Of a DNA stretch of 64,000 bases, positions 33,835 to 44,652 are shown in pieces (within the stretch, counting starts at the first letter, position 1; every line of letters starts with the position of its first letter). Location: positions 103,664,991 to 103,728,990 of the forward strand of contig NC_080423.1 in NCBI RefSeq assembly GCF_029873635.1, in the 5' to 3' direction. This DNA is from Malania oleifera. Taxonomy: Eukaryota > Streptophyta > Magnoliopsida > Santalales > Ximeniaceae. Both the position numbers and the translations under genes were made by a program. The notes below the pieces were generated by a model, which was not told where the DNA came from, searched no databases, and saw only the letters and a program-made list of their open reading frames with translations.

Positions 33835-35349
33835 TGTATTCCCAAGAGGAGGGGTCAATTGGGTATTTAAAACTTTCTCCACCTAGGTTTATCCAAATCA
33901 GCAGTACTACGCAACCTAGCTAGGTTCTATCTATGCAATTATAAACCCAATCAACACATGTACAACATATAATGAATCAAGCATACAACATACATGTACT
34001 GAAAATGAAAGTCTGAAAAGTAAATTGTGAAAATATAAAGTACACGCATGATATGTTATCGAGGTTTGGCCAACTGTACCTACGTCCCCGCCTTAGCTCG
34101 CAAGCCCGAGAATTATCACTATTACTCACTTAACGGGTGGAGCGACACCGATTACAACCAAGTCAAATTCTCAGGGCTGACCTCAACCTTTACAAACTCT
34201 CCTTGCGGGGCGGAGAAGGTCCTAGGTCAAATTCACAGGGCTGACCTCAAACTAATCCTTCTGAGTGAGATCAAACCCCCTCATGCCATGCCTACAATAC
34301 AATGAGTGAGTATGAAATTTTACGTACAATTCAAGTGCTTCTCAACTAAGCAGACTATGTACTGATTCAGTACAATATAGTCAATGCACACCAATAATGT
34401 AAGAACTATAAGCTCGGTTGTGACGCCCCGAACCCACCAAGTGGGGCCTGGGTGCCACATGTTTCAATCACCTGTATCTGATACCATAATTAACATGCAC
34501 ACAACGGAATATAAATAAATAACCTCAAATAAATATCAAAGTTCTATATAACGACCCAAAAATGAACACTACAACATCCAGATATCCATATCCACAACCA
34601 GCATTTAAAACATAACCCAGTACAAATACATCTGTATATATACCAGTATTTCACAATACCCCAAAAAGAAACTACCAAAAACAGTCCCAGCCCAGGCCTT
34701 CAAGCCCGATCTCTACAAGAACCCGAAAAGTTGTTAATCCACTAGGTGAGACACTTCTCAGTAAGGGTGAAATAAATTATAAAAGTGTGTAACAAATGAG
34801 TTTTAATATTTATATATCAAAATAAACTATTTCTCATATAATATCAATAATAGCTGAGAAAACACATCATTAATAACATCACTGACATCTGATATCATAC
34901 ACACATCCAATATGCACAAGTACATAATTTTTATACAAGTGAAAGTCCCCGAGGAGAAGGAAGATTACCCGCCCATACAAGTAGCTTCCCTCTGCTCTGG
35001 TGCTAAAAACTACCTACCAAAGCACTCACCTTACTCAGTAAGCCCACAGGTGAAGAATTACCTCGTTGTCAGTATACATATCTTTATTATTTTAAAGGCA
35101 AAGGTTTTTGAGGATCAGGATGATTACCTGCCCAAGCAAGTAGCATCTCTTTGCATTGATACCAAAAAACTACCTAGTAGAGCACTCACCTTCCTCAACA
35201 AGCCCCAGGCGGAATGTTTACCTCGCCGCATGCACATACATGCATTCACAATATGCTATTCCATTATTGTTATGCTATAATTAAATTCACATGCACACAA
35301 CACATCCACACAGGAATCATGCATTCCATACTTCATCTTCCAATGTCTT

Positions 35350-35605
35350 CAGTAAATGGCCCACACAGAGCAACTGCGTACATATCAGTACGTGGCCCAC
35401 ACAGGCACCTACGTACTCCTTATCTACACGTGGCCCACACAACTTCCACATAAGGTACAAAACATGGCCCACACAGGCACCATCATCCACATAGGATACA
35501 TAACATGGCCCACACAAGCGCTATCATCCACACAGGATATAACGTGGCCCACAAAGGTACCACTTCGGCTTCCGCAGCACGTGGCCCACACAGGCACCAC
35601 TATTC
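35350..35605. repeat. GGCCCACACAGGCACC minisatellite
   Basis: Seven or eight copies of a TGGCCCACACAGGCACC core with spacers of 15-30 bp. It keeps ORFs open on both strands (35356-35637 plus, 35317-35517 minus). Confidence 0.85.
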
Positions 35606-35639
35606 ACCAGTATCCAATCCCCATGACCTACCTGTAGTA

Positions 35640-35960
35640 CATCAGTAGAACAAACTTCTCAGGCCTGCCAATGTCCTACCCCATATAAATGATAATATGA
35701 CGAACTTCTCAATCTGCCAACGTCGTATCATGATTTATATCTAGGCAATATAACAACCTCCTCATGCCAACGTTATATTGAGATGCATATGAATAACCAC
35801 ACCAGTTAATTCATATAGACGCATCAATGCATTTCCACACAAGAATCCAACAGATCAATACATTCCCACACAGTACCCCAACAGATCAATACATTCATGC
35901 ACAGTAATCCAATAGATCAATTCATTTCCACACAGAAGTCAAACATAACAATTCATTCAT
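35640..35960. repeat. Two further short tandem repeats in the solo LTR
   Basis: About 55-bp units carrying AACTTCTCA...TGCCAACGT repeat three times (35650-35785). Then about 37-bp units with CACACAG...CAACAGATCAATACATT repeat four times (35835-35940). Confidence 0.7.
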
Positions 35961-37029
35961 CATGTCATAATCATTCCAAACATCCCCACATGCAAGCCCA
36001 AATACCACAGAAATTCATATTCAATTTATTAGAAAAAAATTTTCTCATGCCACACGAATTTAATATCATATGCAATTATCTTAAATATAAACTTTAAACA
36101 AAGTCATCATTTTCTAGTACTCAGGCTGTTCTAAAAATCATATAGATAAATAATAAATTTCATATGCTCATAAATAACCGGTTCACCTTAATAAAATACT
36201 GATATAATTTTATTCCCCCTTACCTGATTTCTTGAACCACGCCTGTAAGGTTCCCAAAATTATACCTACGATGCTCACCCGAATCCTAATTCAATCAAAT
36301 CAACCTCAATAAAATATTATTTTAGCATTTCCTAATCTAAAATAATTAAATAACAATTAATTTCTGAATAACTTATTTATCCTAATTTTGGGGTTATGCC
36401 TACAATGATCCCACGAGAAATCCGCTCTGCTAGAGTTGTAGAGAATCATTCCTAAATTCTCGTGGTGATGTTCAATCATCAATTTGGCTTAAAATTTAAG
36501 AAAAATTGAGGTAAGATTGAGAATTTGTCTTATCCTAGGAGATATGCCTACGTCGCTCCTATGACAAATCCACTTCGGTAGAAATGTCGGTGGCAGAGAA
36601 TGAAACCTAGTGGTATTCTCTAATTTTTGATCAGTCGAATATTTGCCGAGAAATTTTAGAGAGAGAAAGAGAAGAGACAAAAAGAGACGAAGAGTGAGAG
36701 AGACCCTAAAGAGAGATAGAGTGGTGTGAGTTTTTATTTTTTTTTTCCTTTTTCAGTTCTGTTCCAGGAAACTTAGACATTAAGCTTCCTTTATCCTTTT
36801 TTTTTTTCCTTTTCTTTTACTTTATCCATTATTATATACTTATATATACACACATAACCCTCATATCCTTATATGTATTTAAGCATATATATATATACAC
36901 ACACACACATAACCCTCATATTTCTTAATTTAATTAATTTTCTTAATAATGTTTAATTAATTAATTAATAATTAATATTTATTTATTTATTTATTTTATT
37001 ATTATTTTTTCTAGGTTACTACATCGGTG

Positions 37030-37534
37030 CTATATGTGTGCTATCCAATCAAGCACAAGAGTGTAACAACAAGCTAATTGTTGAAACAATATAAAAATAA
37101 AATCTCAATTACAGTTTCGAGTTTCAAAGATTTTTACCAAGAGTAATTAGAATATCTCAAAAACATTTTCTCAATATCAAAACATAAAGAGATATTCAAA
37201 TATGAGCTTGAAAAACATAAAGCCCAATGAGTCTTACAATAACAATGCAAAGACTTACTTAACTATAAGATTTTTCCCATACAAAGATTTATTAAATAAA
37301 ATCGGGGGAAAAAACTTTTCTCTACTCTCAATATGAAAATCAACAACAATGAATATAATGAGAGTATCTTAGCAAAATAGAACAACATATAAACACTCAA
37401 AAAACTTGATTTCTCAAAAGAATGGTAGTATATGAGTGTATAGGGTTTGTATGAAGAAATGGTGCTTAGGAAATTTCAGAGAATTTTTGCTTAATCAGTA
37501 TGCAAATTAAGTACTAATCCAAGCAAATGAACCC
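37030..37534 (-). other. Transcribed part of copia-class LTR 2, no gene
   Basis: The R-U5-like part of the LTR on the right side of the solo LTR insertion. It is AT-rich and has no ORF or other feature that can be supported. Confidence 0.5.
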
Positions 37535-38690
37535 CTATATATAGAATAGGTTAAAATTATAATCGTTGGGGATATACAGGGAATTATTAAATTTTATTTT
37601 AAAAATGTTTAAGAAAACTAACCCTATATAACTTAAAATAACCACGATAAAAATTAAAACAACCCGAGAGTTTCAGGCGCCTGACCCATGGTTCGGTTGC
37701 CCGAACAGACACAACAGAAAAAGTAATCTTTCAACGTTCGGGTGCGTAAGAAAATGGTCGATTTGCTGACCAAGGCAAATTTCCATTCTATATGAGGTTC
37801 AGTCGCTTGGTCTTGAGTTCAGTTTACCTAACTTGCATATTTGGTAGCCCGAGGCAGTTTTGAACGTGAAAGTTCGGACTGCCGAGTTGGTGGAAAAGTC
37901 AGATATTCAGTTGATCGAGGACGCTACAGTCCTTTTAATTTGGTCACCCGCAACCAAGTCAACTCACTGACTGGTCAATGTTTCGGTCACCCAAGGTGAT
38001 TTGAACACCACAGTTCGGTCGCCCGAAGCCTTAATATTTTAACCCTTTAAGTCCTTCTTTAATTCAATTGATTCCCCTGATAATATATGGTCTTGAGCTT
38101 ATCAGGTCCTACATGCATGATGCACATAAATTATTATAGACCATTCCTACTTTACTATTACAGACCTGAATTAAACATTATATAAAATTACAACAAATGA
38201 ATCTTCTGGGTCTTTATATTTTTCAAGTCTTCACATGCCACCATATGATCTTGCTGATATGAACCTGCACACAAACTTGATAGACATTAAATACCTGAGT
38301 ATTTGTCATAATCAAAACGGAATATGACCCATAAGGTCAACATATTTTTCGGGGTTTTCAAAATCAGGTCTCTAAGTCGATATTAAATCCGAAGAGCTTC
38401 AATCACTTATATTGAAAAATATGAGAAGTACTTACATGAGACTTTTAAACAACTATAAGACTTCTACTCACTAAATCTTCATGTATAGCTTCTTTTCTTC
38501 ATGTATAACTTGTCTTCAAGCTTCAACAGCCTGCATAAAATCTTTGTAGCATTAAGTTCAAGTTGTCATCAGACCTGTCAAGCAATTTGACATTGATTAC
38601 TTGAGTCACTTGATAATTTATCCAATGTTAAGTTTCTTTGATTTTTTATCATTAAAATAAGATTCTTAAGTCTTGTTAGGCCAACAATCT

Positions 38691-39905
38691 CCTCCTTTTT
38701 TATGATGACAAATTAGGAGCAAAAATGAGTAAGCCTTAAGAAGGCTCCCCTTTACAATAAGCATCAACTTAACAATATTTGCAAGCAAAAATGAGTAAAC
38801 CTTAAGAAGGCTCCCCCTTACAATAAGCATTAACTTAATAATATTTGCAATATCATGATCATTTTCAATAAGCAAATCATAATTCACGATAAATTTCAAT
38901 ATTATGCTCATACATTTCATTTCATAGTTGATCCAATATACATGCTTAAGTATGCAGTGTCATGCTCAATTTTTACTTAAAAATTCTCCCCCTTTTGACA
39001 TCAATCAAAAAGAGTAAGATATCAAGAAAAACATATAAATACCAAGGCTTAAGAAGACTCCCCCTCACTGAGAAAACATAAGCAAAAGTATAGATCCAGA
39101 GAAGACACAGAACAAAACTTTGCATTCATCATACATAAAAAGATAGACAATAAGTCTCAAAGTAGCATAAGAAAATATATTAGAATTTTCAATAATTTCC
39201 AGTAATCATGATATCATTACTTAACAAGTCTAACTCCCCCAGAATGAAATGTATTTCATATTCAATAAATATATAATTTCATTCTTGAAGGACAAACTAT
39301 GTATCCATGTATAGTATGAGTGTAAATATCAGGTGAAGCTATCATCATTATCAGTCATCATTAGTAATCATCATTATCAATCATACTTTTAAATTTATTA
39401 TGTCATGTTCATGCTCAGTTTGCTCACATTCAGATTTGCTAAATGTTCTCCCCCTTTTTATATTAACAAAATGATAAATTGAAAGAAATATTATGCAAAA
39501 GTACTAAGGACCAAAAAAAATTTGCATTTAGATCACAATAACAAGGTCCATGAGCCAGCATATATTTCAATCAAAACATGGTCATCCATTATTTAGCATG
39601 CAATAGATATATAACATTCTCCAAAACAAGCATGTGAACTATGATGGTCAAGAGAAATAACTGAGCTAGACAACACAGAATAGCAGAGTCAAATATTACA
39701 GCCCAAATTAATGTTTGGTTTACGAAAATATTCATGCATCTGTAGTTCCATCAAATTTGTACGCTCATTCTCATTCTTGCATGCTCTAGTCATATTTCCA
39801 AAAGGTGTAGTTTATACAGCAAAAAATAGTATGTCTAGATGATGATTAACCTTCACCAAAAGGGGATACACCTATGTGTGTCATAAGGATCTTGGTGTAG
39901 CTACT
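38691..39905 (-). other. Internal 3' region of the copia-class element with serial polypurine-like tracts
   Basis: No coding sequence is seen. On the plus strand, blocks such as CTCCCCCTTTTGACATC recur near 38750, 38808, 38985, 39055, 39232 and 39440; in minus sense they are AAAAGGGGGAG purine tracts like the true one at 38691-38707. The stretch ends at the target site of the Tat element. Confidence 0.55.
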
Positions 39906-40352
39906 TGATATGCCCAAAATATATCAATCAATAAAAGGAAGTCAACACCTAACAATCACACCCTAAGTCAAACCTGCTGGCGAGAGCAATCAGCTCCAAC
40001 CCAATAATGAGACGAGAGATCCACACTGACGCCTTAAATGCCCAGAGTGATACGTGCTGGTACTTTATGACTCGAGAGCGATTCATGCCCCAGCGCAATA
40101 AAGACGATTTTCCTCAAGGGTCAACCCTCGCCACTATAATAGGGGAGGATGCAAACAAGTGAAGGTATCTCATTCTTAACTCACCTTTACTGTTGCATTG
40201 AACCTCTTTGAAGCATTCCCCTTACTTAGGCATCAGAGTGATCCCTCGTAGTATACCCCAAGTCCTCCAAACCAATTTTACTTTCACTCTTTTCGAGTTA
40301 TTAGAAGTCAGAGTGCAGTCTTGCAAGTCATCGCCATTTTTATCCCGCAACA
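39906..40352 (+). repeat. 5' LTR of the Tat element
   Basis: Starts TGATATGCC, ends CCGCAACA. TATAATAG at 40135-40142 is the probable TATA box; the 3' LTR has TATAAAAG at 58492-58499. Confidence 0.95.
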
Positions 40353-40354
40353 GT

Positions 40355-40368
40355 TGGCGCCATCTGTG
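40355..40368 (+). other. Primer binding site of the Tat element
   Basis: TGGCGCCATCTGTG begins two bases after the LTR, the usual position and a sequence typical of Tat elements. I do not name the tRNA. Confidence 0.7.
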
Positions 40369-40548
40369 TGAACTTGCTTCTAAGAGGTGCCCATCTTGCT
40401 CTCGACCTCCGACATTCAAATAAAGCTAACCACTCACAGCTCAAGCTCCGGCCCTGCCGCTGGAAAAGAATCACCCCAGTCCATCCACTCCACACCCACA
40501 GAACATTAAGGAGTTACCGGGGAGGAATTTCTTGCCTTCCAAAAGAAA

Positions 40549-41848
40549 ATGGAGGATATGTTCAACCTACTCTTATAGAAAAAGAGTCAGGAAGAGTATG
40601 TCCCCCACCAACAACAGGTTAGCCCCAACCCACCTAATAAAGCAGAGAAACTAAAGGAGAGTGAGGAAAAAACTAACCACACTAAGAAGGGGGAAGACAC
40701 GAACAACGTAGGAGTAAACGAGCAAAGATCGATCGAGTTAGAGGAAAGGATTAAAAAGATAGACCAAATTGAGAAGATGATGAAAGAGGGAAGACCCAAC
40801 TCCTTCTATAGGGAAGCCTCTCTAAGATCCTCTGAGCCTCCGTTCACCAAGGAAGTGATGGAGGTCCCATTGCCTAGCAAATTCAAAATGCCAACCTTTG
40901 AAAGGTACAAGGGTTTGTCCGACCTGGTTAATCATCTGGACACCTTCAAGGTGTTGATGCATATACAGGGCGTACCTGATGCCATCATGTGTCAGGAATT
41001 TGTAACAACCCTTAAAGGTAGTGCCAGGGATTGGTACTGAACCCTACAACTTGGATCAATCGGTTCCTTCTCGAAGATGGAGCAACTGTTCACCGGCCAT
41101 TTCCTCAGTAGTCGAAGAATTGTCAAAACGTCGGCTCATCTAATAAGCATGGTTCACAGAGAAAGGGAGACATTAAAAAAGTTCATGCGCTGTTTTCTCA
41201 CCACGACCCTAGAGAATTGCAACCTAGACATGGGAGTGGCTTTGGCAGCTTTGACAACGACCCTTCAACTGGGAAAGTGTCTATACTCATTAAGGAAGAA
41301 GCCACTGGCTGATATGAGAGAACTGATGGTCAGAGCACAAAAGTATATCAACCTGGAAGAAATGGTAGATACTAAGGGAAATTAGATTGAGTTGAAAAGG
41401 AAGGGTAGCAGAGAGAATGGTGAACCTTCTAGACCCGTGAAGAGGTAGGAGAATAGCACGTTGCATGCCAGCTCTAAGGTGAGAGGGCAACCAAGTAAGT
41501 TCCCCACTTATACTCCCCTAAACGCACCACGAACTGATGTGTTGATGCACATAAGAAAGAAAGAATATGTCTCATGGCCCGAACCTATGCGAACTCCCTC
41601 ATATAAACGCAACATGTCAAAATTCTGTCAGTTCCATAGGGATCACGGGCATGATACAGAAGTGTATACAAATGAAGAATGAGATTGAAGCCTTGATAAA
41701 TAAATATAAAAAAAAAAAAGGACACCTGTCGAGATTCATAAATAAGGGGGGCCATCAAGGGAAACTCGTGAGCAGAAAAGACCACAAGGGACGAGAAGGA
41801 GCAACAGATCATAGGAGAAATCATCGTGATCTTTGGAGTGTCCGCTAG
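40549..41848 (+). pseudogene. Tat gag, multiple stops and a frameshift
   Basis: One frame from ATG 40549 is readable to 41682, with stops at 40576-40578, 41038-41040, 41383-41385 and 41446-41448. The gag core entry PLPSKFKMPTFERYKG lies near 40867-40914 and the C-terminal KFCQFHRDHGHDTE zinc-knuckle-like motif near 41618-41660. A frameshift falls within that motif, after which frame 2 continues (NEIEALINKY...) to 41848. The knuckle's last Cys is no longer in frame. Such gag would assemble virus-like particles if intact. Confidence 0.85.
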
Positions 41849-42588
41849 TGGTGAAGACAGCGGAGGTGCTCGTAAAAGGTATGTTAAGCAGGAGCTCTTA
41901 ATGAAGACAAGGGAGCCAAGTGGAAAAAGACAAAAACAAGACGATGCTATCACCTTTGATAGCGAAGATGAAAAAAGGAGTACAACAACCCCACGACGAC
42001 GCTCTAGTAGTCTCTTTTCTAGTGGCTTACTACAAAGTGAGGCGCGTGCTGATAGCTTGGCCAAAATTATGTTCTGGTCGGTCCTCGAGGGAATGAATAT
42101 TGATAGGGAACGACTCAAACCGATCTCCACCCCTTTGGTCGGATTTGGAGGAGACGTAGCACATCCCATGGGAACTATTACACTACCTATAACAATGGGG
42201 ATAGCCCCACAACAAATCACTTTGTTGATGGATTTCCTAGTGGTTGATTGGTCATCAGTATACAACATCATACTAGGCCGCCTCTTACTTAATGCAGTCC
42301 AAGCCATAACTTCTACATATCACCTAAAGATGAAATTCCCTATCCCACACGGGACAGAGATGCTCAAAGGAGATCAAGCAGTGGCTCTGAATTGCTATGT
42401 GATGGCGTTAAAAGGTAAGACAGAAGCAAAGGAGACCTTAACCATTGAAGACTTGGAGGTGAGGGGAGAATAACCTCAAACTAGCACATTGGATGACGAC
42501 CTCACACATATACCTATAAACAGCGATCAAGAGAAGTGTGTGCAGGTGGAGAGTCGCCTACCCGATACTTTGAGGGCAAAACTAAGTG
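41826..42588 (+). pseudogene. Tat protease region, active site lost
   Basis: The frame 41826-42473 matches the Tat protease-linker region: GMNIDRERLKPISTPLVGF, FLVVDWSSVYNIILGR and STYHLKMKFP blocks. Just upstream, 41988-42060 reads correctly only in another frame (PHDDALVVSF... VRRVLI), and the D-[ST]-G triplet expected after VLI is missing, where the frame runs into AWPK. The sequence is then interrupted at 42588 by the chromovirus. Confidence 0.8.
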
Positions 42589-44135
42589 TGTCACGCCCCA
42601 AACTCAGAAATGGGACCCGGGGTAAGAATATAATCTAACTTGTCCCTGTACCTGATAAAACATCCAAAGATACAGTACAATGGACGAGGGTCCGATCCCG
42701 TGGGGTTCCCAGGCACCCTAAACACATCCAATCACAAACATATAAACAGTGGAAAAAGGTCATCTATATACACATATGAAGTACCATACCAGAGTCTATA
42801 CAAGAGCAGAACAGGGCTCCATCAAAAACATACAAACGGTTGCCCAAATACATCTCAAAATGGCAACCCACCACAATACAGTCCTAGCACTTACCCAAGC
42901 GCTAAACGCAGTACACTGGCCACTACACTCGCTACACCAGGATGCTAGTTCCGGTTACTCGAAGGACCTGTAAAAATGTATGTACAGCAAGGGTGAGATA
43001 CCTCTCAGTAAGGAAGAACACAGGTTATATCGGTGTGTGGCATTTGAATGTTATAATGATACAACATACATGCAGTTAAATGCAATCCAGTACTAGTTCA
43101 CATAGTGCATACACGCACACATACACATACACATGATCAGCAATCCTGCTGCCGTCACACCCTTTGGCCTAAAGCCGGCCGACAACATATGGCATTGGCC
43201 CGTAGCCAACCCGCGAACATGGTGCCACCAGCACATGGCTAGTCCCTGACTCTCATGCCATCGTACCAGCGCTAAACTGGTAGATCCACACCCTTCAGCT
43301 TGATCTGTCGGTATAGGCTCACGCCCTCGGATATAAAGCTAGACACTCTTGCCTACGTGGCAGGTGATAAACACACGCCCTCGAATACAGAGTCGAACAC
43401 TCTCAGTACTTGGAATCATTTCGAAACCCAGTTCCCACTAGCTTTTCAACACATCACACACACATGCATGCTCATATAACCAAACTAACCACACCCATTT
43501 GGTAATCTAAATCATAGTTTTCCAAAAAAATACAAATTAAACAAGTCAAGGCACGGCCATCCCAATATCACAGTATTAATCAACATATACCCTCGGTTTT
43601 CAATAAAACCAGGGATGCAACCTGTCGCCCCCTTTTTCCCAAAATTGTAATAATGAAAAACCCTTAGTTTTTCCTGTTAGATTCCCCCAAATGAGTAGCC
43701 AAAACACACACAGTACCATGAACCACAGTGTCACCGAGTCCGATTTCAAAAATAACCGATATAAACACAGTTCCCCTTACCTTTTCCCGGAATCACAAAT
43801 CCCGAACTCCAAGGTCCCTAAACAGTGAACCGAGTTCCAACAAATCACAGTACAGAATATGCTCACAAGATAATTACCTACAAAACTACCGGATCAGAAA
43901 TGAAAACCAAGCCTTACCGCGATTTTCACCAAAACCCGAAAACCTCTGAAACAAGATTCTGATCTATAGAAGTTGTAGAGAATCCTTCCACGATCCTCGT
44001 GGTAACCTCAGATTTTCGATTCCAGCAACGATTGGCGAAGAGTTCTAGAGAGATAAAGAGAGAGTAGGGAGAGTTCTAGAGAGAGAGAGAAAGAGAAAGA
44101 TTTGAGTTTCTTAGTGAGGAAGTAAAGGAAAATGA

Positions 44136-44143
44136 TATTTATA
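44136..44143 (-). promoter_or_regulatory. TATA box of chromovirus 3' LTR
   Basis: TATAAATA on the minus strand, 20 bp from the palindrome array. The twin in the 5' LTR is at 50991-50998. Confidence 0.6.
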
Positions 44144-44162
44144 GCCCCTTGACTTGGGCAAC

Positions 44163-44334
44163 TTCGTCGACGAAATGGTGTTCTCATTGACGAATCTTTC
44201 ACTGACTTCGTCGATGAGTTGATGGCCTCGTCAACGAGTCATGATATTCCCGATCTCCAAAACTCCTCAGCTTCTCCTCGTCGGCGAGTCTCTGAATTTC
44301 ATCGATGAGAAGAACAAAGGCTTCGTCGATGAAA
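44163..44334. promoter_or_regulatory. Array of seven 12-bp palindromes upstream of the LTR TATA box
   Basis: TTCGTCGACGAA at 44164 and decayed relatives near 44182, 44207, 44227, 44277, 44298 and 44322 (for example CTCGTCAACGAG). The 5' LTR (51015-51190) has the same seven sites, some perfect where this LTR is mutated, so the ancestral array was near uniform. Loss is mostly at CpG. Suggests protein binding sites in U3; untested. Confidence 0.6.
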
Positions 44335-44652
44335 TCTATCAAATTCCCAATTTGCCCCTCTCTTATTTATTTAGGCCCAGTTATCACGGTTCGGGTTCTT
44401 ACAATCTCCCCTCCTTACAAAAATTTCGTCCTCGAAATTTGCCATCTCCTATTCACAAACTCATTCATACAATCGAATACATATACACCCATCTAAAGAA
44501 AAGTGGCAACCACTACATCGTAGCCCCATCATACACATACATACCCTCACTTATGGTGGAGGAATACCGTGGTTACATATACAACGGTCTCAAGAGTTCA
44601 CAATACACACGCACTCCTGATGACTAACCACCCATCCCAACCCACAGTAGGA

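Larger units (their letters stand above)
26389..34385. repeat. Tandem unit B carrying MATH gene B
   Basis: Direct repeat of unit A. The left part (26389-26602) matches 17641-17852. The right end runs into a longer remnant of LTR 2 than copy A has, so the locus before duplication contained that LTR. Coding exons differ from A by roughly 3% in exon 4 by hand count. Confidence 0.9.
34419..37023 (-). mobile_element. Solo gypsy LTR, 2605 bp
   Basis: Plus-strand ends are TGTGACGCCCC and GGTTACTACA, flanked by the perfect 5-bp repeat TCGGT at 34414-34418 and 37024-37028. In minus sense it begins TGTAGTAACCTAG, like the LTR at 63731 (TGTAATAACCCGG), and ends GGGGCGTCACA, as many chromovirus LTRs do. 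No internal region is present. The ORFs within come from its minisatellite. Confidence 0.9.
33835..38690 (-). mobile_element. Copia-class LTR 2 (about 2.2 kb) interrupted by a solo gypsy LTR
   Basis: In minus sense it starts TGTTGGCCTAACAAG at 38690, right after the purine-rich ATAAAAAAGGAGGAGAT (38691-38707 on the plus strand), so it is a 3' LTR with its polypurine tract. It is interrupted by 34419-37023 and continues to 33835. A TATATATA lies at 37536-37543 and a cluster of GTCGCC/GGTCACCC-type motifs at 37670-38030, upstream of it in LTR sense. The left end falls inside the tandem unit. Confidence 0.7.
42589..44403 (-). repeat. 3' LTR of the chromovirus
   Basis: Plus-strand ends TGTCACGCCCC and GGGTTCTTACA. 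It contains TATAAATA (44136-44143, minus) and seven TTCGTCGACGAA-like palindromes at 44163-44334. The polypurine tract on the minus strand is 44404-44417. Confidence 0.9.

Noticed and set aside
34048-34305. 85-codon ORF in LTR 2
   Set aside because: Lies within LTR sequence, truncated in copy A, no similarity recognised.
35356-35637. ORF with repeated WPTQ/MAHTG motifs
   Set aside because: Product of the GGCCCACACAGG minisatellite.
40208-40622. Short ORFs on both strands around the Tat 5' LTR end
   Set aside because: They span the LTR border and primer site; gag starts downstream at 40549 in a different frame.
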